Of a DNA stretch of 29,364 nt, positions 1 to 8,035 are shown piece by piece. The notes under the pieces are model-generated. The model was not told the origin of the DNA. It did not search any database and saw only the letters and a program-made list of their open reading frames with translations. The stretch comes from an uncultured Lachnospiraceae bacterium (GTDB lineage Bacteria; Bacillota; Clostridia; Lachnospirales; Lachnospiraceae). Where the stretch lies: the NCBI GenBank assembly GCA_910579505.1, contig CAJTTZ010000023.1:1-29364 (forward strand). The letters run 5' to 3'. The position numbers and the translations under genes are program-made. The stretch's first letter is position 1; every line of letters begins with the position of its first letter.

Positions 1-198
1 GAATACTATCAGGACTTGCGCAGTTACGAGAGAAAAATAGAGCAGGATCGGATAGAGCATGAACAGGACCTGCGCAGTTACGAGAGAAAAATAGAGCAGG
101 ACCGAATCCGATATGAACAGATAGTAGCTGAGAAAGAAGAGGAAATCCGTCAGCTTCGTACACGACTTTTGCAGCTGGAAAATAATAATAACAGTTGA
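1..198 (+). CDS. C-terminal part of a coiled-coil repeat protein (5' end outside window)
   Basis: The frame is open from base 1 and stops with TGA at 196-198, so this is the 3' end of a longer gene. The 65 visible residues are highly charged and helical (Glu, Arg, Lys, Gln, Tyr) and contain an 18-residue unit present twice, carrying the segment DLRSYERKIEQDR. The tail has heptad-like spacing ending in a run of Asn. This looks like an extended coiled coil, but no family can be named. A TTG and an ATG inside the frame could act as starts, yet the repeat continues to the window edge, so an internal start is unlikely. Its stop codon overlaps the -35 box of the proS leader promoter. Confidence 0.6.
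   Translation, partial: EYYQDLRSYERKIEQDRIEHEQDLRSYERKIEQDRIRYEQIVAEKEEEIRQLRTRLLQLENNNNS
10..117 (+). repeat. 54-bp tandem direct repeat, 2 copies
   Basis: Copies lie at 10-63 and 64-117, differing at only a few bases. The period of 54 bp (18 codons) keeps the reading frame, so it duplicates a coiled-coil unit. More copies may lie upstream of the window. Confidence 0.85.
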
Positions 199-223
199 CA
201 AAAGCGGTTCATGCGGCTAAAAT
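195..223 (+). promoter_or_regulatory. SigA-type promoter for the proS T-box leader
   Basis: TTGACA at 195-200, a 17-nt spacer, and TAAAAT at 218-223. The -35 box overlaps the TGA stop of the upstream ORF. Transcription should start near 230, about 40 nt before the conserved start of the T-box. Confidence 0.8.
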
Positions 224-265
224 GGATGAAAATACAGCCGGCTAAGGCTGACGCAATAGCATAAC

Positions 266-491
266 GTGGCGAGGAAGAGAATAGTACGGATAGGAAACGT
301 TGCAGAGAGAGGGCCGTTGGTGGAAGGCTTTTACGGGAACTGTTCGGAACCGGTCTTGGAGCCCTGTGTGAAGAGCACAGCGTAGCGCCGGCGATAACGG
401 TAAGAGAAGCAGAGTGTATGTAAATACATTAATTAGGGTGGTACCGCCGAGATTTCGGTCCCTTGGGGATAGAAGTTTTGGCGGTTTTCTT
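266..491 (+). promoter_or_regulatory. T-box riboswitch, proline (CCG) specifier, controlling proS
   Basis: The leader has the hallmarks of a T-box: the stem I start GAGGAAGAGAATAGTA (271-286), the stem I distal elements around AGAGAGGGCCGTTGGTGGAAGG (about 305-327), a specifier-loop region, and the antiterminator T-box sequence AGGGTGGTACCGCC (435-448). On the 3' side of stem I, GGAACCGGTCTTGGAG places CCG (350-352) at the specifier position followed by a purine, which reads as proline and agrees with the downstream gene. Known mechanism: uncharged tRNA-Pro pairs with the specifier and, through its acceptor end, with the T-box bulge, stabilising the antiterminator so that proS is expressed when proline charging is low. 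Confidence 0.93.
443..491 (+). terminator. T-box intrinsic terminator
   Basis: ACCGCC at 443-448 pairs exactly with GGCGGT at 480-485, followed by TTTCTT. The 5' arm is part of the T-box sequence, so terminator and antiterminator exclude each other, as expected for a transcriptional T-box switch. Confidence 0.85.
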
Positions 492-527
492 ATGCGCGCA
501 TAAGCAGAGTCAGAAAAGGAGGAAATT

Positions 528-1958
528 ATGGCGGACAAAAAATTAGTGGAAGCAATCACGGCAATGGAGGATGATTTTGCGCAGTGGTATACGGATGTGG
601 TGAAGAAGGCGGAGCTTCTGGATTACACCAGCATTAAGGGATGTATGGTGTTTAAGCCGGCAGGCTATGCGATTTGGGAGCTGATTCAGCGGCAGATGGA
701 CGACCGTTTTAAGGCAACAGGCGTGGAGAACGTGTATTTACCCATGTTTATTCCGGAAAGCCTTTTAAATAAGGAGAAAGATCACGTGGAGGGCTTTGCG
801 CCGGAGGTGGCGTGGGTGACCCACGGCGGTATGCAGCCTTTGCAGGAAAGACTCTGTGTCAGACCTACTTCAGAGACGCTGTTTTGTGATTACTATAAGA
901 ATGTGGTGCAGTCTTACCGTGATCTGCCCCAGGTATGCAACCAGTGGTGTTCAGTGGTGCGCTGGGAAAAGGAGACGAGGCCGTTTCTCAGAAGCCGCGA
1001 ATTTTTATGGCAGGAGGGACATACGGCGCATGCCACAGCCGAGGAGGCCGAGGAGCGGACGATCCAGATGCTAAACGTCTATGCCGACTTCTGTGAGGAG
1101 GTATTGGCGATTCCTGTCATCAAGGGTCGGAAGACGGACAAGGAAAAGTTTGCAGGAGCGATTGCTACCTATACAATTGAGGCGTTGATGCATGACGGTA
1201 AAGCATTGCAGTCCGGCACCAGCCACAATTTTGGCGATGGTTTTGCAAAGGCGTTTGGCATACAGTTTACGGATAAGGACAATACTTTAAAATATGTACA
1301 TCAGACTTCATGGGGAACCACGACCCGCCTGATCGGCGCGGTGATTATGGTGCACGGCGACAATTCCGGGCTGGTACTGCCGCCTAAGATTGCGCCTACA
1401 CAGATTATGGTTATTCCGATCCAGCAGAAAAAGGAAGGTGTGTTGGATAAGGCCTATGAACTGAAAGATAGGCTGGGCGCGTTCCGGGTAAAGGTGGACG
1501 ACACCGATAAGAGCCCGGGCTGGAAGTTTTCCGAGCAGGAAATGCGCGGTATTCCCATTCGCGTGGAGATCGGACCGAAAGATATCGAGGCGGGCAAGTG
1601 CGTGATCTGCCGCCGGGACACGAGGGAGAAGATTGAAGTTTCCCTGGATGAGATTGAGACAAAGGCAGGAGAAATTCTGGATCTGATGCAGAAGGAAATG
1701 CTGGAGCGTGCCAGAGCCCACAGGGAGGAGCATACCTACGAGGCGAAAGACATGGATACGTTCCGCAGGCTCTTTGCAGAGAAATCCGGCTTTGTGAAAG
1801 CGATGTGGTGCGGGGAGCAGGCCTGTGAGGACCAGATTAAGGAAGAGATGGCGGTGACCAGCCGCTGTATGCCTTTTGAACAGGAACAGGTCGGCGAGAC
1901 ATGCGTGTGCTGTGGAAAACCTGCAAAGAAGATGGTTTACTGGGGCCGGGCATATTAA
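528..1958 (+). CDS. proS: Prolyl-tRNA synthetase (archaeal/eukaryotic-type, short form)
   Basis: A cytoplasmic class II aminoacyl-tRNA synthetase that charges tRNA-Pro with proline. The 476-residue protein matches the archaeal/eukaryotic-type ProRS rather than the longer bacterial type of about 570 residues that has an inserted editing domain. Motif 2 (RSREFLWQEGHTAH), the substrate-binding segment GTSHNFGDGFAKAF and the motif 3 region are visible. The anticodon-binding domain begins near residue 285 (IMVIPIQQKK). The C-terminal domain carries cysteines (CGEQACE, CVCCGK) like the zinc-binding domain of this type, and the protein ends in Tyr, which is characteristic. The start at 528 has an AAGGAGG site at 516-522. 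Expression is set by the proline T-box upstream. Confidence 0.96.
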   Translation: MADKKLVEAITAMEDDFAQWYTDVVKKAELLDYTSIKGCMVFKPAGYAIWELIQRQMDDRFKATGVENVYLPMFIPESLLNKEKDHVEGFAPEVAWVTHGGMQPLQERLCVRPTSETLFCDYYKNVVQSYRDLPQVCNQWCSVVRWEKETRPFLRSREFLWQEGHTAHATAEEAEERTIQMLNVYADFCEEVLAIPVIKGRKTDKEKFAGAIATYTIEALMHDGKALQSGTSHNFGDGFAKAFGIQFTDKDNTLKYVHQTSWGTTTRLIGAVIMVHGDNSGLVLPPKIAPTQIMVIPIQQKKEGVLDKAYELKDRLGAFRVKVDDTDKSPGWKFSEQEMRGIPIRVEIGPKDIEAGKCVICRRDTREKIEVSLDEIETKAGEILDLMQKEMLERARAHREEHTYEAKDMDTFRRLFAEKSGFVKAMWCGEQACEDQIKEEMAVTSRCMPFEQEQVGETCVCCGKPAKKMVYWGRAY

Positions 1959-2034
1959 TCTTCGGGTTTGCGGACAGGATAGGGCATAATTTTGAGAAAC
2001 GCCCGAATAGACTGTGCATATGGGAGAGAAAAAA

Positions 2035-2511
2035 ATGAGCAGGAGAAAAAAGAAAAAGGGATTTATCCCGGTAATTTTTCTGGGGCTTTTCTTGGGGATC
2101 TGTATTGTGGTGGCGATAGGCTTTGCCAGTGGCGCGCTGGCCGGAACAGGCGGAAACGCGATAACAGAAAAGGTTTCTAAAAGCGTGAAACACGCCGTAA
2201 CAAAAAAGGTTTCCGAAACGGTGATGGAAGAGGCGGTGAAACAGGCGCTTGAGAGCAGCGGCGATCCGCAGGCGGCAGAGAAGGCAAAAGAAATTGTCGA
2301 TAATATGGACGAAGGTGATAAGCAGAAAGCGGAAGAGATTATTGACCGCTATGCAGACAGCGATACGCTCTCCGATGTGATGGAAATCGTTGGGGATGGC
2401 GTGGACGGCGACTCTCTGTCGGAGGTGCAGGAGTATTTGCAGGAAAATGTGTCCGAACAGGATCAGTCTGATTTGGAAGAACTGTATCGGAAGTACAGCG
2501 AAGGACTCTGA
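2035..2511 (+). CDS. Small membrane-anchored or secreted acidic protein of unknown function
   Basis: The 158-residue protein starts with a lysine/arginine-rich stretch (SRRKKKKG), then a hydrophobic segment of about 23 residues, then a long acidic helical tail with repeated Glu/Asp/Ala/Lys patterns. This is the layout of an N-terminally anchored extracytoplasmic protein or one with a non-classical signal peptide. The segment between the hydrophobic region and the acidic tail (residues about 40-75) is amphipathic with repeated KxVSxxV patterns. The ATG at 2035 is preferred over GTG 2014 and ATG 2020 because GGGAGAG lies about 8 nt upstream. No family recognised. It sits 76 bp after proS and may be read through from it, and it ends at its own terminator. 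Confidence 0.7.
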   Translation: MSRRKKKKGFIPVIFLGLFLGICIVVAIGFASGALAGTGGNAITEKVSKSVKHAVTKKVSETVMEEAVKQALESSGDPQAAEKAKEIVDNMDEGDKQKAEEIIDRYADSDTLSDVMEIVGDGVDGDSLSEVQEYLQENVSEQDQSDLEELYRKYSEGL

Positions 2512-2569
2512 GATAAGCAAGGCTGAGATAACCGGCATAATGAAGACAAAGATTATAAAGAAAGCAAAG

Positions 2570-2605
2570 CAGGGAATCCGGGCAGGGTTTCCTGTTTTGT
2601 TTTCT
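2570..2605 (+). terminator. Intrinsic terminator after the small acidic protein gene
   Basis: CAGGGAA (2570-2576) pairs with TTTCCTG (2588-2594) with one G-T pair and an 11-nt loop, followed by TTTTGTTTTCT. It likely ends the proS transcription unit. Confidence 0.75.
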
Positions 2606-2679
2606 GACTGAAAATTGTGATAGAGTGAAACTTTAAAGGAAAATACGGCAGATAAATTTCATATCCAGAAAATGCAGGG

Positions 2680-2708
2680 TTGACAGGTGTATACCTTGCG
2701 AGTATGAT
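2680..2708 (+). promoter_or_regulatory. SigA-type promoter of the BlaI/BlaR1-like operon
   Basis: TTGACA at 2680-2685, 17-nt spacer, TATGAT at 2703-2708, predicting a start near 2715. The spacer contains a GTATACC half-site (2689-2695), matching the palindrome just downstream, so the promoter is probably repressor-controlled. Confidence 0.85.
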
Positions 2709-2718
2709 ACAAACATAG

Positions 2719-2746
2719 GGTATACATTCGTATACCAAAATATACC
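2719..2746 (+). promoter_or_regulatory. Putative BlaI-type operator: GGTATAC-ATTC-GTATACC plus half-site
   Basis: A perfect 18-bp dyad lies at 2719-2736, just after the predicted transcription start, with a further TATACC half-site at 2741-2746 and GTATACC inside the promoter spacer at 2689-2695. BlaI/MecI repressors bind short dyads across their own promoters; the base sequence here differs from the classical TACAnnTGTA site. Assignment to the downstream repressor is inference from position and symmetry. Confidence 0.65.
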
Positions 2747-2849
2747 AGCTTTATGTGTGGGAACTGTGTAAGCTTATAGAAGAAATGTTATTGTTGTATC
2801 GCAAGGAAATTGATTAATGTAAAGATAGTGAAGAAAGGGCGGAAACACG

Positions 2850-3242
2850 ATGGTCAGTTTATCAGATGGCGAATGGAAAATTATGAATCAGCTCTGGGAA
2901 CGGGAGAGTACGATCACTGAGCTTAAAAATGAACTGGGTAAAGAGACGGGATGGGACAAGCATATTGTAATTACCATGCTTTCCCGCATGGAGAAAAAAG
3001 GTGCGGTTGCCCACAGGGACGGCGGGCGCGCAAAAATATTTTATCCGCTGGTGACGAGAGAGGAAGTCTCTATGCAGGAGACCCGGGGATTTTTGCAGAA
3101 GGTTTACAGAGGCAGCCTGGGAATGATGGTCAATGCCATGGTGGAGGACCAGGCGCTGTCCGAGGAAGAAATACAGGAGCTTTACAGTATTTTGGATCAG
3201 GCGCGAAAGAAGCAGGACGGGACACAGCAGGGCGCGGGATGA
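2850..3242 (+). CDS. BlaI/MecI/CopY-family transcriptional repressor
   Basis: The 130-residue protein matches the usual length of BlaI/MecI repressors. It has the N-terminal winged helix (SDGEWKIMNQLWERES, then a recognition region around HIVITMLSRMEKKGAV) and the wing segment HRDGGRAKIFYPLVTREE. The C-terminal dimerisation helices run from about residue 75. In the family, a membrane peptidase encoded next to the repressor senses a cell-wall signal and triggers repressor cleavage. Here a BlaR1-like gene follows 69 bp downstream, and palindromic sites overlap the promoter, consistent with autorepression. The signal is unknown; beta-lactam sensing should not be assumed because no beta-lactamase gene is visible. 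Confidence 0.92.
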   Translation: MVSLSDGEWKIMNQLWERESTITELKNELGKETGWDKHIVITMLSRMEKKGAVAHRDGGRAKIFYPLVTREEVSMQETRGFLQKVYRGSLGMMVNAMVEDQALSEEEIQELYSILDQARKKQDGTQQGAG

Positions 3243-3311
3243 GCGTGGAAGTAAGGATAGGCTGTGGGGAAACGGCAGACTTAAGGGAGACGGATAAAAA
3301 GGGAGGAAGAT

Positions 3312-5750
3312 ATGAAAGAGATACTGATAACATCAACGGTTTTAATTTTATGTATCTTGCTGATCCGGCGGGTATTTCGCGGAAAGATCAGCAGCAGGCT
3401 GCAGTATGCGCTCTGGCTTCTGGCAGCGCTCCGGCTGATGATACCGGCTTCGGCAGAGTTTGACCTGGGGTCATTATCCGATTTCCGGCTGATGGATCTG
3501 GTGGAGAGAAATGAGGGCGGCATTGGGGAACGGCTGGAAGAGTCCATTCGGTTGGAGGAACCTGTCCAGATGACGGTAAATGCAAACAGTGTGCTGTTTC
3601 GTCTGTTTACTACGGATGAGATCAGAGAGACGATTGAGGGAATGCCGGATGATGGACCGACCTCTGTATTTATGGCGAGAACGTTGGGCTTTTCCCGGTT
3701 GGATGTGCTCTGGTTTTTCTGGGGGATTGGCGCGTTTATTGTAGGGGCGTGGATTCTGGTCACGAATCTGGTGTTCAGCCGTCGGTTAAGGAAAAGCAGA
3801 AAGCCTTTTGAACTGTCGGAGAAAGTGAAGGCGGCAGTTTTTGGAGAGGATGTTTTGGACGGAACGGGAAAGAAGCGGCGTTTGCTTGTAAGAAAAGGCC
3901 GTCTGCCAGCAATCTATCTTGCAGAAGGCATTTCTTCACCCTGTCTGTACGGATTTCCGGGGCGGGAGGTGGTTTATTTGACGGCGGATATAACCGATGA
4001 TGGGGACCGGCTGCGGCATGTAATTGTCCACGAGCTTGTCCATAAAAAGCACGGGGACAGTTTCTGGGCACTTCTTCGCGGTGTTTTGGTGACGGTATAC
4101 TGGTTTCATCCGCTGGTATGGGTGGCGGCAGTCTGCTCCAAGCGGGACTGTGAACTTGCCTGTGATGAGGGAGCGCTTATGCTGTTAGGTGAGGAGGAAC
4201 GTATTTCTTACGGGGAGACGCTGCTTTCTATCATTACAAGAAAAGGGCGGGTTTCCGATCTGGTCTGCACCGCCACGACCATGACAGGGAGCGGAAAAAG
4301 CGTGAAGGAGCGGATCCGCTTTATCGCAAAGGAGCCGAAGGTTATCTATGCGGCGGTGGCGGGCGCGCTTTTCCTGATTGCGGCTGTATGCCTCTTTGTC
4401 TTTACAAAAGACGCCCGGTATAAGGGGACAACGGTGGACGCGCAGGAAGGGCTTACGGTTACGGGCGCGGATATGCAGATACCGCTGCCCGCAAGTATCG
4501 GTGGCATCAGCGGCTGCGTGGTGGAAAAGAAAACGGATGAGGTTGTCATCTATCATGTTGCCGCGCAGGAGGAGGTGGGCAGGTTTTCCAGAATACCGCT
4601 TCGGGACGCGCTGGGGTTTGTGGACGAGGGCCGGGAGGTCGTGCCGATTGGAGACAGAGGCTGTAATTACTTTTTGCGGGCTTATCTGGGAGAACCGTTG
4701 ATGAGGACGGAGCATCTTTATATTCCCTCGGAGAGAGGGTACGGTGCGTTAAAGCATGAGGATATCCATACGCCTGTGGAGGATAAGACGGATTATCTGC
4801 CCAACGAGGAAATTGTCGTCGTGGATCCGGCGACATACGAAAAATCTACGTTGCATACCTATACGCCTGCGGAAGAAGACACACATATCACCTATACACC
4901 GGCGGAAGATGCCGGAACAGGAAACGGGATTTCGGAGGGTGTGTCAGGTACGGACACCAGCATGACGGCAGGCGTGCCCGGCACGGACAGCAACGACGAT
5001 ACAACTTATATCGCAGACGAAGAAGATACGACTTATGTCATAGACGATGATACTTATAACACGGAGGAGGCGCAGGAGGAGGGCTCAGTAGACTATTTGC
5101 CGGACGAGCAGATTACGACGACAGTTTACCCGCCGAGTGAGATCAATATAGACAGACTTGATAACAGATGTTATGTTTATATTAGGGCGGCGTATGACAA
5201 TAAGGTAAAAGAGAAATATCGGGATGAGATGGCGTTTATAGACAGCGAGCTAAAAGCAGCGGCGGATCGGGTGATTATTTTAAGCCTGAACCGGGAGAGA
5301 AGGGAGGCGCTGTTTGACGCACTGTGTGAAAACCGCACGCCCTATGTGGGGGACAACGTCAAGGTGGGCGCGCTGCTCGACGCCCTGCCCCTGCCCACCA
5401 CGCTGAGCCGTTCGGGCGGGTTTTCCCTGCAGACACTGGAGGAACCATATTCCCTGCGCGTTGATTATGAGATGAGTATGGATTATTTCACGAAGGAAGA
5501 TCAGGATATGTTATACTTTAATGCGGCAATGCTGTTTTATTCCATCGGGAATGTGGAGGAGGTTGCTGTCAAGATGCAGCATCCTTCGGGAAATGGCTCT
5601 ATGATGGTGACTTATCACAGGAAAGAGCTGGAAAAAGAACTGCCGCTATTGCAAAGTGCGGATTACGAGGATGATCAGACTTTCCGGGACGGGCTTTCTG
5701 AACTACATACAGCGGTGGAGACGTATCTTGCGGCGGCGTTCGGCGAGTAA
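3312..5750 (+). CDS. BlaR1-like M56 membrane metallopeptidase with a C-terminal DUF4825-like sensor region
   Basis: The 812-residue membrane protein has hydrophobic segments near residues 1-20, 30-45, 130-155 and 345-368. The zinc-peptidase motif HELVH is at 240-244, followed by CELACDEGALML (third-ligand region). This is the M56/BlaR1 layout. The classical penicillin-binding domain is absent. Instead the roughly 440-residue extracellular part holds a structured region (about 375-490), an Asp/Glu/Thr/Tyr-rich linker (about 490-610) with near-repeats such as DYLPNEEI and DYLPDEQI, and a C-terminal region (about 635-785) resembling DUF4825 (NRTPYVGDNVKVG). GGGAGGAAG precedes the ATG. With the upstream repressor it likely forms a cell-envelope signalling pair whose ligand is not a typical acylating beta-lactam sensor input. 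Confidence 0.88.
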   Translation: MKEILITSTVLILCILLIRRVFRGKISSRLQYALWLLAALRLMIPASAEFDLGSLSDFRLMDLVERNEGGIGERLEESIRLEEPVQMTVNANSVLFRLFTTDEIRETIEGMPDDGPTSVFMARTLGFSRLDVLWFFWGIGAFIVGAWILVTNLVFSRRLRKSRKPFELSEKVKAAVFGEDVLDGTGKKRRLLVRKGRLPAIYLAEGISSPCLYGFPGREVVYLTADITDDGDRLRHVIVHELVHKKHGDSFWALLRGVLVTVYWFHPLVWVAAVCSKRDCELACDEGALMLLGEEERISYGETLLSIITRKGRVSDLVCTATTMTGSGKSVKERIRFIAKEPKVIYAAVAGALFLIAAVCLFVFTKDARYKGTTVDAQEGLTVTGADMQIPLPASIGGISGCVVEKKTDEVVIYHVAAQEEVGRFSRIPLRDALGFVDEGREVVPIGDRGCNYFLRAYLGEPLMRTEHLYIPSERGYGALKHEDIHTPVEDKTDYLPNEEIVVVDPATYEKSTLHTYTPAEEDTHITYTPAEDAGTGNGISEGVSGTDTSMTAGVPGTDSNDDTTYIADEEDTTYVIDDDTYNTEEAQEEGSVDYLPDEQITTTVYPPSEINIDRLDNRCYVYIRAAYDNKVKEKYRDEMAFIDSELKAAADRVIILSLNRERREALFDALCENRTPYVGDNVKVGALLDALPLPTTLSRSGGFSLQTLEEPYSLRVDYEMSMDYFTKEDQDMLYFNAAMLFYSIGNVEEVAVKMQHPSGNGSMMVTYHRKELEKELPLLQSADYEDDQTFRDGLSELHTAVETYLAAAFGE

Positions 5751-6009
5751 TCTGTCGATCCGGGAGTTTTTGCAGTTGGCGTACCAAAAAGTGAAGAGAC
5801 TTGATGAGATGAGGACCGTGGAAGATGGAAAGAAAATCTTTCAACCTTGATTTGGAACGAAAAAATAAAAAAATATTAAGATTTATGTAACCTTTTTCTT
5901 AAGTTCCCCGTTTTAATATATAGAAACGTAGTAAAATGCCTGTTTTTAGAGAAATTTTAAAGATTGGCGTACTACAATAGAGCGAAAGGTACAAACGAGG
6001 GGGAACATC

Positions 6010-7017
6010 ATGGGACAGGCACAGAGGAGCGACGCAAGGAATGGCTCGCGGAGTACAGAAGAAGGGTGGCGGACACAATACCCTGCGCAACGGCGCAGAA
6101 ACAGAGCTGGAGAACATGCAAGGCGACAAAGTAGAAACAGTGACGGGCTGGAAAATCTGGAACTGTGGGAAATATCCAGGGACGATGACAATTCCCGCAT
6201 AATGCGGCTTGCGGACCGCGAACAGGTTCGCTCGGGACAGCGGCGTTCCCGTCCGGGATCACCGCCGGGGCGTCGAAGCACAGGCAGTCCACGTCCGGTC
6301 AGTTCCATCAAACGGCGCAGGGCGAAAAAGCGGCGGCTGAATCTTTACCGCATTTTTGTATTTCTTATGATCGGCGTATGCCTGATACTGATTTACCAGA
6401 CGACCGGGGCGATTTACCGTATGGTACACAATGAAAAAACGGGCAGGGGAAAAGGAATCGTAGAGATCGTGTCCGAAAAGATTGAGGCGAACAGGGTTCA
6501 GCCGCCGGCGATTATTGTGGATTATCTGGAACCGAATGACTTTTCCAGACCCGGCACTGAATTAAAAAAGATCAGGAGTGTTTTTGTGCATTATACTGCA
6601 AATCCCGGCACTTCGGCACAGCAGAACCGCAGTTATTTTGCCAATCTTGCCGAGACACATGAGCGGTCGGCAAGCGCGCATTTTATTATCGGTTACGAGG
6701 GCGAGCTGATCCAGTGTATTCCGCTTGAGGAACAGGCATACGCAGTGGCGACCAGAAACGAGGATTCGATTTCCATCGAGTGCTGCTATCTGGATGAGGA
6801 CGGAAAGTTTACGCAGGAAACATACGACACTCTGGTACATACGCTTGCCTGGTTGACACAGGAATATCATCTGTCAGCGGATGATATTTTGCGGCATTAT
6901 GACTGCGGCGGCAAAAAGTGTCCGCTCTATTATGTGGAGCATGAGGACGCATGGGAAAAGCTGCTTGCGGATGTGGAGGACTATGAGCCGGAGAAAAGTG
7001 CGGAAGCGGAGAAATAG
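6010..7017 (+). CDS. Membrane-anchored N-acetylmuramoyl-L-alanine amidase (amidase_2/PGRP fold)
   Basis: The 335-residue protein has a very basic, Arg/Ser-rich N-terminal arm (about 1-112), one transmembrane segment (about 114-135) and an extracellular amidase_2 domain (about 180-320). Zinc ligands of the T7-lysozyme type are visible: His194 (FVHYTANP), His296 and Cys304 (HYDCGGKKCP), with the expected 8-residue spacing between the last two. It should cleave the bond between N-acetylmuramic acid and the stem peptide's L-alanine at the outer face of the membrane. The long arginine-rich arm is unusual for the family and may be cytoplasmic by the positive-inside rule. The AraC gene starts 5 nt after its stop, so the two are probably co-transcribed. 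Confidence 0.88.
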   Translation: MGQAQRSDARNGSRSTEEGWRTQYPAQRRRNRAGEHARRQSRNSDGLENLELWEISRDDDNSRIMRLADREQVRSGQRRSRPGSPPGRRSTGSPRPVSSIKRRRAKKRRLNLYRIFVFLMIGVCLILIYQTTGAIYRMVHNEKTGRGKGIVEIVSEKIEANRVQPPAIIVDYLEPNDFSRPGTELKKIRSVFVHYTANPGTSAQQNRSYFANLAETHERSASAHFIIGYEGELIQCIPLEEQAYAVATRNEDSISIECCYLDEDGKFTQETYDTLVHTLAWLTQEYHLSADDILRHYDCGGKKCPLYYVEHEDAWEKLLADVEDYEPEKSAEAEK

Positions 7018-7022
7018 AGCCT

Positions 7023-7925
7023 ATGGAAAAAGCATATAAACTGGAATTTGCGGGGGAGCAGACGGGCAGCCTGTATGTGAATTGCTGCGGCCTTTCCCGG
7101 ACGGAACCGATGCACAGTTTCGGACCGGCCCTAAAACCTCATTACCTGATTCACTATATTTTGAGCGGTAAGGGCAAATTTTCAATTGGCGGGGAGGAGT
7201 ATCCGCTGGAAGCCGGATATGGGTTTTTAATCATGCCCGACGAACTTGCTTTTTACCAGGCGGATGAGAAAGAGCCGTGGACGTATGTGTGGGTTGGCTT
7301 CAGCGGCACACAGGCGGCGGAATATGTGGGAAATATCGGCTTGTCCGTAAGGCAGCCTATTTTTAAGTCTGACGCTTCCGAGGAGCTTTACCAGATCGTG
7401 AAAGATATGATGGAGCACAATACATACGGCCTCTCCCACGATCTGCGGCGGAATGGGCAGCTTGGTATTTTTCTGTCTGTCATAGCCGAGGGCAGCAGGG
7501 TTGAGAAGCGGGGTGAAGATGACAAAGCAAACATTTATGTGCGCAAAGCTGTTTCATTTATCCAAAATAATTACTGCAATCCTATCAAAGTGACGGATGT
7601 TGCCGATTATGTCTGCATCAACAGAAGTTATCTTTATACGCTGTTCCAAAATTCCATGGGGATGTCGCCCCAACAGTTTTTGACCACCTTCCGTATTACG
7701 AAAGCGACGGAACTTTTGCAGCTCACGTCCCTTCCGATAGAAAGTATCGCCCTGTCATGCGGCTATCACGATCCATTGGTCTTTACGAAAGCATTCCGGC
7801 AGATGAAGCAGATGTCCCCCACAAGTTTCCGAAAGGAGATGCAGAAGGGGGAGACGAGGCGGAACCGGGAATATCTTCGCCAGGTGGAGGAATTTATAGG
7901 GCAGATAAACAGTCTGAATGCGTAA
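7023..7925 (+). CDS. AraC-family transcriptional regulator
   Basis: The 300-residue protein has an N-terminal cupin-like ligand domain (about 35-110, with LIHYILSGKGKFSIGG and YVWVGFSG) and two C-terminal helix-turn-helix motifs (about 185-285), ending in the family signature GYHDPLVFTKAFRQ-MSPTSFRKE. Such proteins usually activate sugar-uptake or sugar-use genes in response to a sugar. The start lies 5 nt after the amidase stop, implying translational coupling; a GGAG in the amidase 3' end can serve as its ribosome binding site. It lies upstream of galK-galT, so control of galactose genes is possible, but the terminator between them argues for separate transcription. Confidence 0.93.
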   Translation: MEKAYKLEFAGEQTGSLYVNCCGLSRTEPMHSFGPALKPHYLIHYILSGKGKFSIGGEEYPLEAGYGFLIMPDELAFYQADEKEPWTYVWVGFSGTQAAEYVGNIGLSVRQPIFKSDASEELYQIVKDMMEHNTYGLSHDLRRNGQLGIFLSVIAEGSRVEKRGEDDKANIYVRKAVSFIQNNYCNPIKVTDVADYVCINRSYLYTLFQNSMGMSPQQFLTTFRITKATELLQLTSLPIESIALSCGYHDPLVFTKAFRQMKQMSPTSFRKEMQKGETRRNREYLRQVEEFIGQINSLNA

Positions 7926-8004
7926 GCATAACTTTGCGGAGGTCTCGAGTGCAGGGATTGTATGACCTGTATTCAAATTTAACATTTTGACAGTTTTAAG
8001 TAAC

Positions 8005-8033
8005 AAAGGACTATGTTAGGATGGTCCTTTTTT
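8005..8033 (+). terminator. Intrinsic terminator between the araC-like gene and galK
   Basis: AAAGGAC (8005-8011) pairs with GTCCTTT (8024-8030) around a 12-nt loop, followed by a T-run (8028-8033). A TTGACA box at 7987-7992 lies just before it, with TATGTT (8012-8017) in the loop, so it could also act as an attenuator in a galK leader. Confidence 0.7.
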
Positions 8034-8035
8034 GC

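Noticed and set aside
242..559. Minus-strand frame across the proS leader
   Set aside because: It lies wholly over the T-box leader and proS start; the structured RNA explains the sequence.
2850..5750. Beta-lactam resistance operon
   Set aside because: The repressor/peptidase pair resembles BlaI/BlaR1, but there is no beta-lactamase or PBP2a gene and no penicillin-binding sensor domain.
5656..5850. Plus-strand frame starting inside the BlaR1-like gene and running into the intergenic region
   Set aside because: Mostly a shadow of the peptidase 3' end with no ribosome binding site and no protein-like pattern after the overlap.
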